DNA from: BPGX01 sp035405785
GTDB taxonomy: Bacteria; Bacteroidota; Bacteroidia; B-17B0; Aurantibacillaceae
DNA: 64,000 bases
Reading direction: 5' to 3'
Assembly: GCA_035405785.1 (NCBI GenBank)
Contig: DAONJS010000006.1
Span: forward strand, 62,001-126,000
This document shows, one piece after another, positions 15,835 to 25,964 of this stretch; the first letter of the stretch is position 1, and each line of letters begins with the position of its first letter. Under the pieces are notes generated by a model, which worked only from the letters and a program-made list of their open reading frames with translations, made no database searches and was not told where the DNA came from. The translations under genes were made by a program, and so were the position numbers.

Positions 15835-17166
15835 ATGAAAAGAATTCTTGTTATCGGTGCAGGCAGATCATCTTCTGTATTGATAAGTTATTTATTAAAA
15901 CAAGCAGAATTATACAACTGGCAAGTTATAGTAGCAGATAGTAATATAGAATTAGCAAAGTCAAAAATTAATCAGCATCAAAAAGGAATAGCAGAAGAGT
16001 TGGATGTTTTTGATGTTCCTAAGCGACAAAAACTAATTAAAGAATCTGATTTTGTTATTTCAATGTTACCCGCTTCTATGCATATAGAAGTAGCAGAGGA
16101 TTGTTTAAGATTTTCAAAAAGTATGGCAAATGCCAGTTATGTCAGCGATTCAATGAGACAGCTTGATAAAAAAGCAAAAGAAAAAAACATAGTTTTTTTT
16201 AATGAATTAGGGTTAGATCCTGGTATTGACCATGCATCTGCTATGAAAATTATTGATTCTATTCATCAACAAGGTGGAAAAATTATCACATTTCGTTCTT
16301 ATTGCGGAGGATTAGTTGCTCCAGAAAGCAATGATAATCCATGGGGATATAAAATTAGTTGGAATCCAAGAAATGTGGTAATGGCTGGAAATGGCACTGC
16401 AGAATATCTTTCTGATGGTAAAATAAAATTACTGCCTTATCAAAGATTATTTGAGCAACATGAAACAATCAAAATTGAAAACTATATTTTTGATGCTTAT
16501 GCTAATAGAAACAGTATCCAATACATAGATGCATATAAAATTCCTGAAGTAAAAAATATATTAAGAGGAACATTAAGATATAAGGGATTTTGTAAAGCAT
16601 GGAATATTATTGTGAATTTAGGATTAACAGATGATAATATTGCTATTGATAATCTTGATAATTTAAGTTATAAAGAATGGCTTGAAATGTTTTTACCAAC
16701 GGGGAATGAAACAGTCCAAGAAAAATTAATAAAAGTTTTTGGTGATAGAATAGATAATGATGTAATGAAAAAGTTGGAATATTTAAAGTTATTTTCAGAA
16801 GAAAAAATTCAAAGACCAACAAAAGGCACATCAGCAATGATATTACAATCAATAATGGAAGAAAGATTAAAGTTATTAAATTCTGATAAAGATTGGACAG
16901 TGATGTATCATTATTTTGAATATGAATTAAATGGAAAAAAATATGCCATTGAATCCTATTTTGAAGATAAGGGTATAGATAATATCCATACATCAATGGC
17001 AAAAACTGTTGGGCTTCCTTTAGGAATTACCGTTAAAAATTATTTATTAGGAAAAATTCAATTATCAGGAGTTCAAATTCCTACCACTTCTGAAATTTAT
17101 GAACCACTTTTAAAAGAATTATCAGAGTATGGAATCACTTTTAAAGAAAAAAAATATAACCTTTAA
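15835..17166 (+). CDS. saccharopine dehydrogenase family protein
   Basis: Cytoplasmic NAD(P)-dependent enzyme of the family that interconverts saccharopine with glutamate and aminoadipate semialdehyde in lysine metabolism. The 443 residues have an N-terminal Rossmann fold (ILVIGAGRSSS, 4-14), VISMLPASMH (about 74-83), NELGLDPGIDHASAM (about 124-138) and the C-terminal substrate domain with TFRSYCGGLVAPESNDNPWG (about 151-170), all matching the LYS9-type branch. It starts 3 bp after paaZ, so the two are co-transcribed; lysine breakdown yields an aldehyde and acyl-CoAs, which may explain the pairing. Direction (catabolic) is inferred. Confidence 0.85.
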   Translation: MKRILVIGAGRSSSVLISYLLKQAELYNWQVIVADSNIELAKSKINQHQKGIAEELDVFDVPKRQKLIKESDFVISMLPASMHIEVAEDCLRFSKSMANASYVSDSMRQLDKKAKEKNIVFFNELGLDPGIDHASAMKIIDSIHQQGGKIITFRSYCGGLVAPESNDNPWGYKISWNPRNVVMAGNGTAEYLSDGKIKLLPYQRLFEQHETIKIENYIFDAYANRNSIQYIDAYKIPEVKNILRGTLRYKGFCKAWNIIVNLGLTDDNIAIDNLDNLSYKEWLEMFLPTGNETVQEKLIKVFGDRIDNDVMKKLEYLKLFSEEKIQRPTKGTSAMILQSIMEERLKLLNSDKDWTVMYHYFEYELNGKKYAIESYFEDKGIDNIHTSMAKTVGLPLGITVKNYLLGKIQLSGVQIPTTSEIYEPLLKELSEYGITFKEKKYNL

Positions 17167-17188
17167 CAATTCTTTGCGTAAAATTTGC

Positions 17189-17196
17189 TAACTTTG
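17189..17196 (+). promoter_or_regulatory. -7 promoter element (TAACTTTG) for the giant SprB-like gene
   Basis: TAnnTTTG match 17 bp before ATG 17214. Its last G is also the first base of an in-frame GTG that could be mistaken for a start codon. Confidence 0.6.
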
Positions 17197-17213
17197 TGGA
17201 AAAAAATAAACCT

Positions 17214-20200
17214 ATGTTCAAAAAAAGTTTTTTAATCCTTTCATTTTTTATTTCATCATTACTCTGTTTTTCTCAAAAAACTTTGTATTGGATTGGCGGA
17301 ACTGGTAAGTGGAATGACCCTGCACACTGGTCAGAACAAAGTGGAGGAAAATCGTCTAATAAAATTCCAGATAATACTACAAAAGTTATCATTGATGAAA
17401 ATTCATCTTATTCTGATTTTTCAATAGAAGTTTTTCAAGATATTGAGATTTCAGGATTTGAGATAAAAAATTTTCATAACAACTATTTAAATTTATATGA
17501 CTATATATTAAAAGTTAAGGGAGATATTTTTATATCACCTAATACTTCAATAGAAACTAAAAAAGTTATTGTTTTAGAAGGTAAGGCAATTCAAACTGCT
17601 ACAATAGAATCATATTCTAAATTACCATCCGTTTTAATCCAGAATGGGAATTTTATTGTAAAAAATTTAATTAGCAATGAAATAAAACTCAGTAAAACCA
17701 AATTAGAATTAAACAAAGGATACATAGAAAGTAATAAGGTTATATCTTTGAATTCATCAAAAATATATTTAGAAAAATCCATTTTACGCTCTGAAATTAT
17801 TGAACCAAATCAATTAAGCGTAGAAGCAAAAGATGCTCACATTGTTACCAATACCAATATTTTAAACTCAAATATATTTGCTGCAAATTCAAGTTACAAA
17901 ATTTACAATCCAGAACAAATTCAAGCTTGTACAGCATCTCTTACAGGATATTCAGTTTCCTGTACTGGAACATGTGATGGGTCATTAGTATTAAGTGTAA
18001 GTTTAACAGGAGGGTGTGGAACAGGTCCTTATACTCTTGATTGGTCAAATTCTTCTTGTTCTCCTTCTCCAACATTAACTTCTATTTTAGGTGCAGGCAA
18101 TTATACAATTGGAGGTGTATGTGCATGTGCAAATGCTTACAATGTTTGGATTTATGATAGCGGAAATAATCTTATTACTATATCAAATAATGCTTTTGTA
18201 ACCGGGCCTTCATTAATAAATTTTGTTCCAAGTTCGCTACAGCAACCATTATGTAATGGGCAATGTAATGGCGCAATAACCGCACTAATTTCTGGCGGAA
18301 CACCTGCACCAACTGGTTATACAGTTATTGTAGATGGCACCACAAATTATACAAATGTTCCGCAAGGAACAGCATTTACATATTCCAACTTGTGTGCTGG
18401 CACACATACATTCTTAGTAACTGACAATAACGGATGTTCAAAAACAATTTCTATTACTTTGGGTCAACCTAGTGTTCTTGTTCCTAATGGTAGTTTTTCA
18501 AATATCCTTTGTAATGGCGTTTGCTCTGGTTCTGTTTCAGTTTCTCCAAGTGGCGGAACACCAGGTTATACTGTTAACTGGAGTACAGGTGCTACTAATA
18601 CTACTGCCATAACAAATCTTTGCCCAGGCAGTTATACTGCAACTGTAACAGATGCTAATGGATGTACTGCCCAGTATGCTGCAACAATTACTCAACCTAC
18701 TTCTATAACTGTTGTACCTTCTCAAACAAATGTAAGTTGTTTTGGTTTATGTAATGCTACAGCATCAGTTAGTGTAAGTGGTGGTGTTCCGCCATATACT
18801 TATTCATGGTCATGCTCTGGTTCAACTTCAAATTCGGCAACAGCATTGTGTGCAGGAAACTGTACCGCCACCATTAAAGACAATAACAATTGTATTAAAA
18901 CACAATCCTTTACAATAACTCAACCAGGATCTATAACAATAGTTCCATCTACTACTGCCGCTTTGTGTAATGGTTCTTGTAATGGAAAAGTTACTTTTAC
19001 TATTAATGGAGGAACTCCAATTTTTAATTACACTATTTCACCAGGCGCTATAACAGGAACAGCCAATCCTACAGGGACCGTAACAGGTTTATGTGCAGGC
19101 AATTATACAATCAATGTGAAAGATGCTAACAATTGTACTCAAACTGTTAGCTTTACAATTTCGCAACCACCGGCTCTATCTGGAACTATAAATACAACAA
19201 GTGTTACTTGTTTTGGCTTATGTAATGGAAGTGCCACTTTAACACCCAGTGGCGGAACGCCGGGCTACACTTATACTTGGACACCCGGCAGTCAAACTAT
19301 CAATCCAATTTCTTCATTATGTGCTGGCAATTACAGCGTGCTTATTAAAGATGCCAATAATTGTACTGTCGCTGTCAATTATACAATTGTTCAACCATCT
19401 TCAATAACTCCTAATGTAACTTCAAATAGTATTACTTGCAAGGGATTTTGCAATGGTTCAATTAACTCATCCCCTACTGGCGGTACACCGCCATATACTT
19501 ATACTTTAACTGGTTCTTCTTTAACGCTTACTACTAATCCCCCATACACGGGCTTATGTGCCGGATCATATACATTACTTATTAAAGACAACAACAATTG
19601 TACTCGTACCCAAACTGTAAATTTACAGCAACCAAATGCTTTAACAGTAACTGCTGTATCTACAAGTGTATCGTGCTTTGGAGGATGTGATGGTTCAGTT
19701 TCTGGAAGTGCAAGTGGCGGAACACCACCTTATACTTATGTTTGGTCGGTTCCACCTTCAGGAACTACATTTACTGCTCCTGTTCTAACCAACCAGTGTG
19801 CTGGCACATATACACTTAATGTGATTGATGGGAATAATTGTACAGGAACAAAAACCGTTAATATCATTGCACCACCAGATATGACAATTGCAGCCACTAC
19901 TAATTCACCAAATTGTAGTTATAGCTGTAACGGATCTATCACCACCACTGTTAGTGGCGGCAATTCCCCTTATTCTTATAATTGGAGTACAGGTGCTACT
20001 ACAAGCAGTATAACCGGTTTATGCCCTAGTAACTATACCTTAACTGTAACTGATTCAAAAAATTGTACTAAAGTTCAAACATTTACACTTATTGCTCCAC
20101 CTGCAATCACAATAAATACTAATGTTCAAAATGTTTTATGTTTTGGCCAATGTAATGGTTCTGCTACTGCTACTGCTACAGGAGGTACACCTGGATACTT

Positions 20201-23200
20201 TTATTCATGGAATACAACACCTGTAACTAATAATTCTGTTGTTACTAATTTGTGCCCGGGGAATTATGTTATTTCAGTAACAGATAGTAAAGGTTGTGTT
20301 GCATCTCAAAACATTAGTATTACACAACCCTCTCAACTACAAGCAAATGTAACAGGTTTGCAGGCAAGTTGTAGTTCTACCTGTATAGGAGCGGCAACTG
20401 TAACACCTAATGGTGGAACACCTGCTTATTCTTATACATGGCTTCCCAGTGGAGGATCAAATTCTGTTGCAACAGGTTTATGCATTGGAAATTACACAAT
20501 TCTTGTAAGTGATCAAAATGGTTGCACAGCACCTTCTGTTACCTTATCTATTCCTCAAGCGATATTTCTAAACTTGTCAACAAGTGGAAATACTCTTACC
20601 TGTAATGGTTCCTGTAATGGCGCAGCCAATGTAAGTGTTAGCGGGGGATTATCCCCTTACACATATACATGGTCATCCACATCGGGACCAATATCAAACA
20701 GCCCAAATATAAGTGGATTATGTGCAGGTGGTTATACTATAGTAGTAACCGATAATCAGGGATGTCAAAATTCTGATTCAGTAAGATTTGTAAACCCGCC
20801 GCCTATTGTTGTAACATCATCAAATGTTACTAATGCAAGTTGTAATGGTAATTGCGATGGGCAAATAACCATTCAGGCATCAGGAGGAACAGGAAGTTTA
20901 AATTACTCCTGGACACCTTCTGGACTTACAGGCAATGGAACCGGAACGGTTACAAATCTATGTCCGGGAAATTATACAGTAGATATCAAAGATATCAATA
21001 ATTGTGTGAATACTCAAACATTTAATATCACTCAACCACCTGCAACAACTATTTCTTTATCAAATACCGACCCAACAAGTTGTTTATTATCAAATGGTAT
21101 AATTTCTGGAACAATTACAGGAGGAGCATCTAATTACAATTATACAGTTTCTCCAGGACCTGCCGGTTCTACGACATCTGGTTTTACTGTTACAAATCTT
21201 TCAGCAGGTGTTTATAATATAACAATAAAAGATGCCAACGGATGTACCACTACTTCATTAGTTACATTAAATGGTCCGGGTGGTCCTACTATTACTTCTA
21301 TTTCTGTTCAAAGTGTTACATGTTACGGCGGATCAAATGGTTCTGCAACAGTTGTTGCCACTTCTACTAATCCACCATTGTCTTATACATGGTCGCCTTC
21401 TGTTTCTACAACTAGTACTGCAACAGGATTATCAAGCGGTGTTTATGCAGTAACAGTTGGTGATGCAGGAAGTTGTACAACTAATTCTTTAATTACTATT
21501 TCTCAACCTACTCAGTTTTCTCTTAATCCAAATGTTACACAACCATTATGTAACACTAATTGCTCAGGAGCAATAAATGTTTCTCCTTCAGGTGGAACTC
21601 CAGTTTATTCTTATTCTTGGTCTCCATTAGGATCTACTTCACAAAATGTAAGCGGTTTATGTCCTGGTAATTATACATTGGATGTAACCGATGCTAATTT
21701 ATGTCAATACACCCAAACATTTGTTATAAATCCTCCATCAACATTAAATGTAACTTTTACAAAACAAGATGTATTGTGTAATGGTGCATGTAATGGTTCT
21801 ATAACTGCAAATGTAACAGGCGGTACTCCTCCATATAATTACACTTGGACACCTGTAGGAAGTTTCCCAGGTTCATCATTAAATAATATCGTAGGACTTT
21901 GTCCAAATACTTATACTTTGAATGTATCTGATAATGGTAGTTGTAACATTACCGTTACAGTTTCTATTGTTGAACCAAGTGTATTAAATAGTACTCTGTT
22001 AACCTCTGGAAGCGTAAGTTGTAAAGGCTCCTGTGATGGAAACGCAACAGTAACAGCGAGCGGTGGAACATCTCCATATAGTTATAGCTGGAGTGGAACT
22101 ACATTTACAAATTCAGTAGTTAATTCACTTTGTGCAGGTACTTATTCCTCTATTGTTACCGATGCAAATGGTTGTAAATCTATCAAAACCTTTACACTGA
22201 ATCAACCAGCACCAATTACTGTCAATTTAAATACATCTAATCCGGTTTGTTATGGAGTATGTAATGGAAGCTTTTCATCATCTGTAAGCGGGGGTAATGG
22301 TGGTTTCACTTATACATGGGTACCATCAGGTGGAAACTCAGCAAATGCTACCAACTTATGTGCAGGAAATTATACTTTATTTGTAAAAGACAGTAAGGGT
22401 TGCTCAGGACAACAAGTTAGTTCTTTAATAAATCCTCCAAAAATTTTAGCAAATATATCTTATACTAATCCGACTTCTTGCAGCATTTGTAATGGAATAG
22501 CACAAAGCAATCCTCTGAATGCTACATCTCCAATAAGTTATACATGGACATCTACACCACCACAAAGCACTCCTACAGCGACAGGGTTATGCGGAGGTAC
22601 TTACACAGTTTATATTCAAGATAATAAAGGATGTAAAGATAGCGGAATGGTAACTTTAAGTGCTCCTGTAACTATTACTGTCAATCCATCAATGAGTCCA
22701 TCTGATTGCAGTATTTGCAATGGATCTATTACAATAGCTACTTCAGGAGGAGTGGCTCCTTATTCATACACATGGCAACCTTCTGTATCTACAACAAGTG
22801 TTGCAACTAATCTATGTTCAGGTGTATATACAGTAACTGTAAAGGATGCTAATAATTGTGGACAAACTTTTCAATTACCATTAAGTAATTCAAATGGTCC
22901 AAGTGGTATTACAATTACTTATACAAATCCTACTTGTTATGGATATTGTAATGGTACCGCAATTGGCGGAAATCCAATAACAGGTGGTACACCACCATAC
23001 ACTTACACATGGGTTACACCACCAGTAGCATCGCCTACAATAACTAATTTGTGCGCTGGAACATATACCATTAAGGTTACTGATGCCAATAATTGTATTT
23101 ATTTTCAATCTGTAACATTAACTGAACCTGCAAATCTATCTGATAATCCTAATATCTTGTATCCGCAATGTAACGGAATATGCAATGGTAGTATTTCATT

Positions 23201-25718
23201 ATCACCAACAGGGGGTACTTCTCCATATACATACACATGGAGCACAGGTGCTAATTCCAATTCACTAACTTCTTTGTGTCCGGGTACTTATTCAGTTAGT
23301 GTTTTTGATGCCAATGGTTGTCAGTACCCATTTACTTATACACTTACAGGAGGAATCACATTGAGTGCAAGTACATTTATTGCAAACAATAATTGTTATA
23401 ATGATTGTAATGGCTCTGCAGCAGTTATTGGAGTTTCTGGAGGTGCTCCTCCATATAGTTTTAACTGGAGCGACCCATTAGGCCAAACAACTTCTACTGC
23501 AGTAACATTGTGTAATGGAACATATACTTGCACCATCACTGACAATAATGGTTGTTATGATAATTTTAGCGTAACAATCACTTCACCATCTTCAGTTACA
23601 GCCAATTATTCATCAACTAATCCTACTTGTGGAAACTGTGATGGGAATGTCAATTTAAGCTTATCAGGAGGCACACCGGGTTATACTGTGCAATGGAGTA
23701 ACGGGTCTTCTGGTTTAAGTGCTAATAATTTATGTGCTGGATTATATATGATAACCGTTACAGATACTAATGGTTGTAAACAAAATATATTTATTCCATT
23801 GAGTAATAATTCCTCTTTAATTTCTTCTATCACTGTAACAAATCCCGCATGTTTTGGAAATTGTGTTGGAGCCGCTACTGTTATAGCAAGCGGAGGAACA
23901 CCGCCTTATTCTTATTTGTGGATTAGCAGTGGAAATACTTCAAATATTGAAACAGGTATGTGCGCAGGAACTTATTATGTGCAAATACAGGATTCTATGA
24001 ATTGTATTAATACTGAATCAGTCAATATCACTGCCACAAGTAATATACAAATATCACCCACTGTTTATCAACCATCTTGTGGCATGAATGACGGAACAAT
24101 TATAGGGAATGTAAGTGGAGGAAGTGGTCCATATTCATATACATGGACTCCAGGCGGTAGCTCATCTGCAACTTTAACTAATATAGGTTCGGGTACTTAT
24201 ACCTTACAGGTTAGTGATGCTTCGGGATGTACAACATCTTCTGTATTTGTAGTTTCTAATCAAAATGGACCGATTGCAAGTTTGAATATCATAAATGCAA
24301 ATTGTAGTACATCTTGCGATGGAGCCGCTTCTGTGTCTGTAACAGCAGGTGTATCACCTTATACAATTACTTGGTTTGATGGTACCGTTGTAAATGGCAA
24401 CTTTAGTAACTTATCTGGTTTATGTAGTGGTTTGATAACGGCAACAGTAACTGATAATGCAGGATGCTTAAAAGTATTAAGTGGCAGTGTTTCTTCTCCA
24501 ACAGGTATATTAAATAGCATGCCAATATTATCTTTCCCAAAATGTTATGGCGATACAGATGGGTCAATTTCAATAATAACAAGCGGTGGAACTTTACCTT
24601 ATACTTATACTTTTACCCCGCCTGGAAGTAATAGTAACCCTCTCACTAATGTTGGAACTGGAAATTATACTGTTAATGTAATGGATAACAATGGATGTTC
24701 AACTACACTTACCATTAATATCAATCAACCTCAACCAATTGTGGTAAATGCTTCTATTGTAGATGCAAGTTGTAGTGCATTATTTGATGGTGCTATTACA
24801 ACCACAGTAACTGGCGGTAATCCTACATATACCTATAATTGGTCTGGACCTAATTCATATACAAATTCAACAAGTTCTGCAACCAACATTGGTGTAGGTA
24901 CTTATTCTTTATCAATAACAGATAGTAAAGGTTGTACACACGATACCAGTTTTGTAATAACAAGTACATTAACATTACAAGCCAATGCCACTACACCACC
25001 ACCACAATGTGGAAATTACACTGTAACATTAGATGGTAGTTCATCAATAAATGCAAATACATTCCAATGGACTCAGCTACCATCAACAACGGTTGCAACA
25101 ACTCCTACAACCAATGTAAATGTATCAGTGGGTTCAAATACTTTTGTTTTGACAGTAACAAATGGTAGTTGTATTGATACTCAAATGGTCGTACTTGTGG
25201 GTTATCCATTACCAAATGTAGATGCCGGACCTTTTTCTGCTATGCCAATTGGTTCCTCTACTGTTATAGGAGGTAATCCCACTGCATCAACTGCTACGAA
25301 TTATGTATGGATGCCATCAACCGGGCTGAATAATTTAAATAATCCTAATCCAACAACCTCTACAACAATTACTACAACATATACCGTGATAGTAACTGAC
25401 GCAAACGGTTGTACAAACTGGGATACTGTTACAGTTTTTGTATATCCTGAAATTGATATTCCAAATGGATTTTCGCCAAATGGTGATGGTAAAAATGATT
25501 ACTGGATAATTGACAATATTCAACAATTCCCTGATTGTGAAGTAGAAATATATAACAGATGGGGAGAACAATTATTCTACTCAAAGGGTTATAATACTCC
25601 ATTTGATGGAAAATATAAAGGACAGGATTTACCTGTGGGAACTTATTATTACATAATTCGTTTGCATTCACCATTATATCCAAAAGATTACACAGGACCT
25701 TTGACAATATTTAGATAA
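17214..25718 (+). CDS. giant SprB-type repeat adhesin with T9SS type B sorting domain
   Basis: Secreted cell-surface protein of 2834 residues, related to the SprB gliding adhesins. It has a signal peptide (about 1-20), a G8-like start (LYWIGGTGKWNDPAHWS, about 24-40) with beta-helix-like sequence to about 235, some 30 tandem SprB repeats of about 78 residues (about 237-2585), a PKD/immunoglobulin-like stretch (about 2590-2740), and a gliding-motility C-terminal sorting domain (about 2745-2834: IPNGFSPNGDGKNDYW, EIYNRWGEQLFYS, DGKYKGQDLPVGTYYY). The repeat core is CxGxCxG - GGTPPYTYxW - LCxGxYT - DxxGC. ATG 17214 is chosen because the GTG at 17196 falls in the promoter and ATG begins a perfect signal peptide. 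The PorP/SprF gene follows, the usual secretion partner. An adhesion or gliding role is inferred. Confidence 0.92.
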   Translation: MFKKSFLILSFFISSLLCFSQKTLYWIGGTGKWNDPAHWSEQSGGKSSNKIPDNTTKVIIDENSSYSDFSIEVFQDIEISGFEIKNFHNNYLNLYDYILKVKGDIFISPNTSIETKKVIVLEGKAIQTATIESYSKLPSVLIQNGNFIVKNLISNEIKLSKTKLELNKGYIESNKVISLNSSKIYLEKSILRSEIIEPNQLSVEAKDAHIVTNTNILNSNIFAANSSYKIYNPEQIQACTASLTGYSVSCTGTCDGSLVLSVSLTGGCGTGPYTLDWSNSSCSPSPTLTSILGAGNYTIGGVCACANAYNVWIYDSGNNLITISNNAFVTGPSLINFVPSSLQQPLCNGQCNGAITALISGGTPAPTGYTVIVDGTTNYTNVPQGTAFTYSNLCAGTHTFLVTDNNGCSKTISITLGQPSVLVPNGSFSNILCNGVCSGSVSVSPSGGTPGYTVNWSTGATNTTAITNLCPGSYTATVTDANGCTAQYAATITQPTSITVVPSQTNVSCFGLCNATASVSVSGGVPPYTYSWSCSGSTSNSATALCAGNCTATIKDNNNCIKTQSFTITQPGSITIVPSTTAALCNGSCNGKVTFTINGGTPIFNYTISPGAITGTANPTGTVTGLCAGNYTINVKDANNCTQTVSFTISQPPALSGTINTTSVTCFGLCNGSATLTPSGGTPGYTYTWTPGSQTINPISSLCAGNYSVLIKDANNCTVAVNYTIVQPSSITPNVTSNSITCKGFCNGSINSSPTGGTPPYTYTLTGSSLTLTTNPPYTGLCAGSYTLLIKDNNNCTRTQTVNLQQPNALTVTAVSTSVSCFGGCDGSVSGSASGGTPPYTYVWSVPPSGTTFTAPVLTNQCAGTYTLNVIDGNNCTGTKTVNIIAPPDMTIAATTNSPNCSYSCNGSITTTVSGGNSPYSYNWSTGATTSSITGLCPSNYTLTVTDSKNCTKVQTFTLIAPPAITINTNVQNVLCFGQCNGSATATATGGTPGYFYSWNTTPVTNNSVVTNLCPGNYVISVTDSKGCVASQNISITQPSQLQANVTGLQASCSSTCIGAATVTPNGGTPAYSYTWLPSGGSNSVATGLCIGNYTILVSDQNGCTAPSVTLSIPQAIFLNLSTSGNTLTCNGSCNGAANVSVSGGLSPYTYTWSSTSGPISNSPNISGLCAGGYTIVVTDNQGCQNSDSVRFVNPPPIVVTSSNVTNASCNGNCDGQITIQASGGTGSLNYSWTPSGLTGNGTGTVTNLCPGNYTVDIKDINNCVNTQTFNITQPPATTISLSNTDPTSCLLSNGIISGTITGGASNYNYTVSPGPAGSTTSGFTVTNLSAGVYNITIKDANGCTTTSLVTLNGPGGPTITSISVQSVTCYGGSNGSATVVATSTNPPLSYTWSPSVSTTSTATGLSSGVYAVTVGDAGSCTTNSLITISQPTQFSLNPNVTQPLCNTNCSGAINVSPSGGTPVYSYSWSPLGSTSQNVSGLCPGNYTLDVTDANLCQYTQTFVINPPSTLNVTFTKQDVLCNGACNGSITANVTGGTPPYNYTWTPVGSFPGSSLNNIVGLCPNTYTLNVSDNGSCNITVTVSIVEPSVLNSTLLTSGSVSCKGSCDGNATVTASGGTSPYSYSWSGTTFTNSVVNSLCAGTYSSIVTDANGCKSIKTFTLNQPAPITVNLNTSNPVCYGVCNGSFSSSVSGGNGGFTYTWVPSGGNSANATNLCAGNYTLFVKDSKGCSGQQVSSLINPPKILANISYTNPTSCSICNGIAQSNPLNATSPISYTWTSTPPQSTPTATGLCGGTYTVYIQDNKGCKDSGMVTLSAPVTITVNPSMSPSDCSICNGSITIATSGGVAPYSYTWQPSVSTTSVATNLCSGVYTVTVKDANNCGQTFQLPLSNSNGPSGITITYTNPTCYGYCNGTAIGGNPITGGTPPYTYTWVTPPVASPTITNLCAGTYTIKVTDANNCIYFQSVTLTEPANLSDNPNILYPQCNGICNGSISLSPTGGTSPYTYTWSTGANSNSLTSLCPGTYSVSVFDANGCQYPFTYTLTGGITLSASTFIANNNCYNDCNGSAAVIGVSGGAPPYSFNWSDPLGQTTSTAVTLCNGTYTCTITDNNGCYDNFSVTITSPSSVTANYSSTNPTCGNCDGNVNLSLSGGTPGYTVQWSNGSSGLSANNLCAGLYMITVTDTNGCKQNIFIPLSNNSSLISSITVTNPACFGNCVGAATVIASGGTPPYSYLWISSGNTSNIETGMCAGTYYVQIQDSMNCINTESVNITATSNIQISPTVYQPSCGMNDGTIIGNVSGGSGPYSYTWTPGGSSSATLTNIGSGTYTLQVSDASGCTTSSVFVVSNQNGPIASLNIINANCSTSCDGAASVSVTAGVSPYTITWFDGTVVNGNFSNLSGLCSGLITATVTDNAGCLKVLSGSVSSPTGILNSMPILSFPKCYGDTDGSISIITSGGTLPYTYTFTPPGSNSNPLTNVGTGNYTVNVMDNNGCSTTLTININQPQPIVVNASIVDASCSALFDGAITTTVTGGNPTYTYNWSGPNSYTNSTSSATNIGVGTYSLSITDSKGCTHDTSFVITSTLTLQANATTPPPQCGNYTVTLDGSSSINANTFQWTQLPSTTVATTPTTNVNVSVGSNTFVLTVTNGSCIDTQMVVLVGYPLPNVDAGPFSAMPIGSSTVIGGNPTASTATNYVWMPSTGLNNLNNPNPTTSTTITTTYTVIVTDANGCTNWDTVTVFVYPEIDIPNGFSPNGDGKNDYWIIDNIQQFPDCEVEIYNRWGEQLFYSKGYNTPFDGKYKGQDLPVGTYYYIIRLHSPLYPKDYTGPLTIFR
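17925..24970 (+). repeat. array of about 30 degenerate SprB repeats (about 234 bp each)
   Basis: I counted 30 units by the pattern CxxxC ... GG(T/V)PPYTYxW ... LCxGxY ... DxxGC. Unit 1 (about 17925-18190) is divergent with extra cysteines. Units 14 (about 21060), 15 (about 21300), 27 (about 24060), 29 (about 24525) and 30 (about 24750) lack both the second and third cysteines. Units are diverged at DNA level, so the array is old rather than freshly expanded. Confidence 0.85.
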
Positions 25719-25835
25719 GAAATTGATAGGAAACGCTTTTGAGATGGCTTTGCTATTTGAGAATTTATACATGAGAATACTGACGATATTAAATTTACAC
25801 CATCATTAGCAGGGCACAATTAAAAAACAAAAATT

Positions 25836-25943
25836 GCGTGAGGGATGCGGAGGGCGGCGAAGCCGGTGCGGAGAGAAGCGGAGCACGGAAGCGAGAGCGG
25901 ACCCCGGAGCAGCCCGACCCGAGCGTTAGCGAGGGGCACGCCC
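25836..25943. repeat. 108-bp GC-rich intergenic element
   Basis: A block about three quarters G+C in otherwise AT-rich DNA, bounded by GCGTG at 25836 and CACGC at 25937 (inverted ends), purine-rich with short echoes of GCGGAG and GCGAAGC/GCGAGAGC. It lies between the SprB-like gene and the PorP/SprF ATG. It resembles, from memory, GC-rich dispersed intergenic elements of other Bacteroidota that start GCGTGAGGGATGCG and end GGGGCACGCCC. No coding role: an ORF running through it continues into porP but begins inside the element. Confidence 0.75.
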
Positions 25944-25964
25944 AAAAAATTAAAAATTAAAATT

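Noticed and set aside
17925..24970. CRISPR-like tandem array
   Set aside because: The repeats are in one long reading frame, about 234 bp long, diverged, with no constant-length repeat or unique spacers; they encode SprB modules.
25845..25964. 40-residue N-terminal extension of the PorP/SprF protein
   Set aside because: The extension is translated from the GC-rich repeat, is Arg-rich and precedes a perfect signal peptide starting at 25965.
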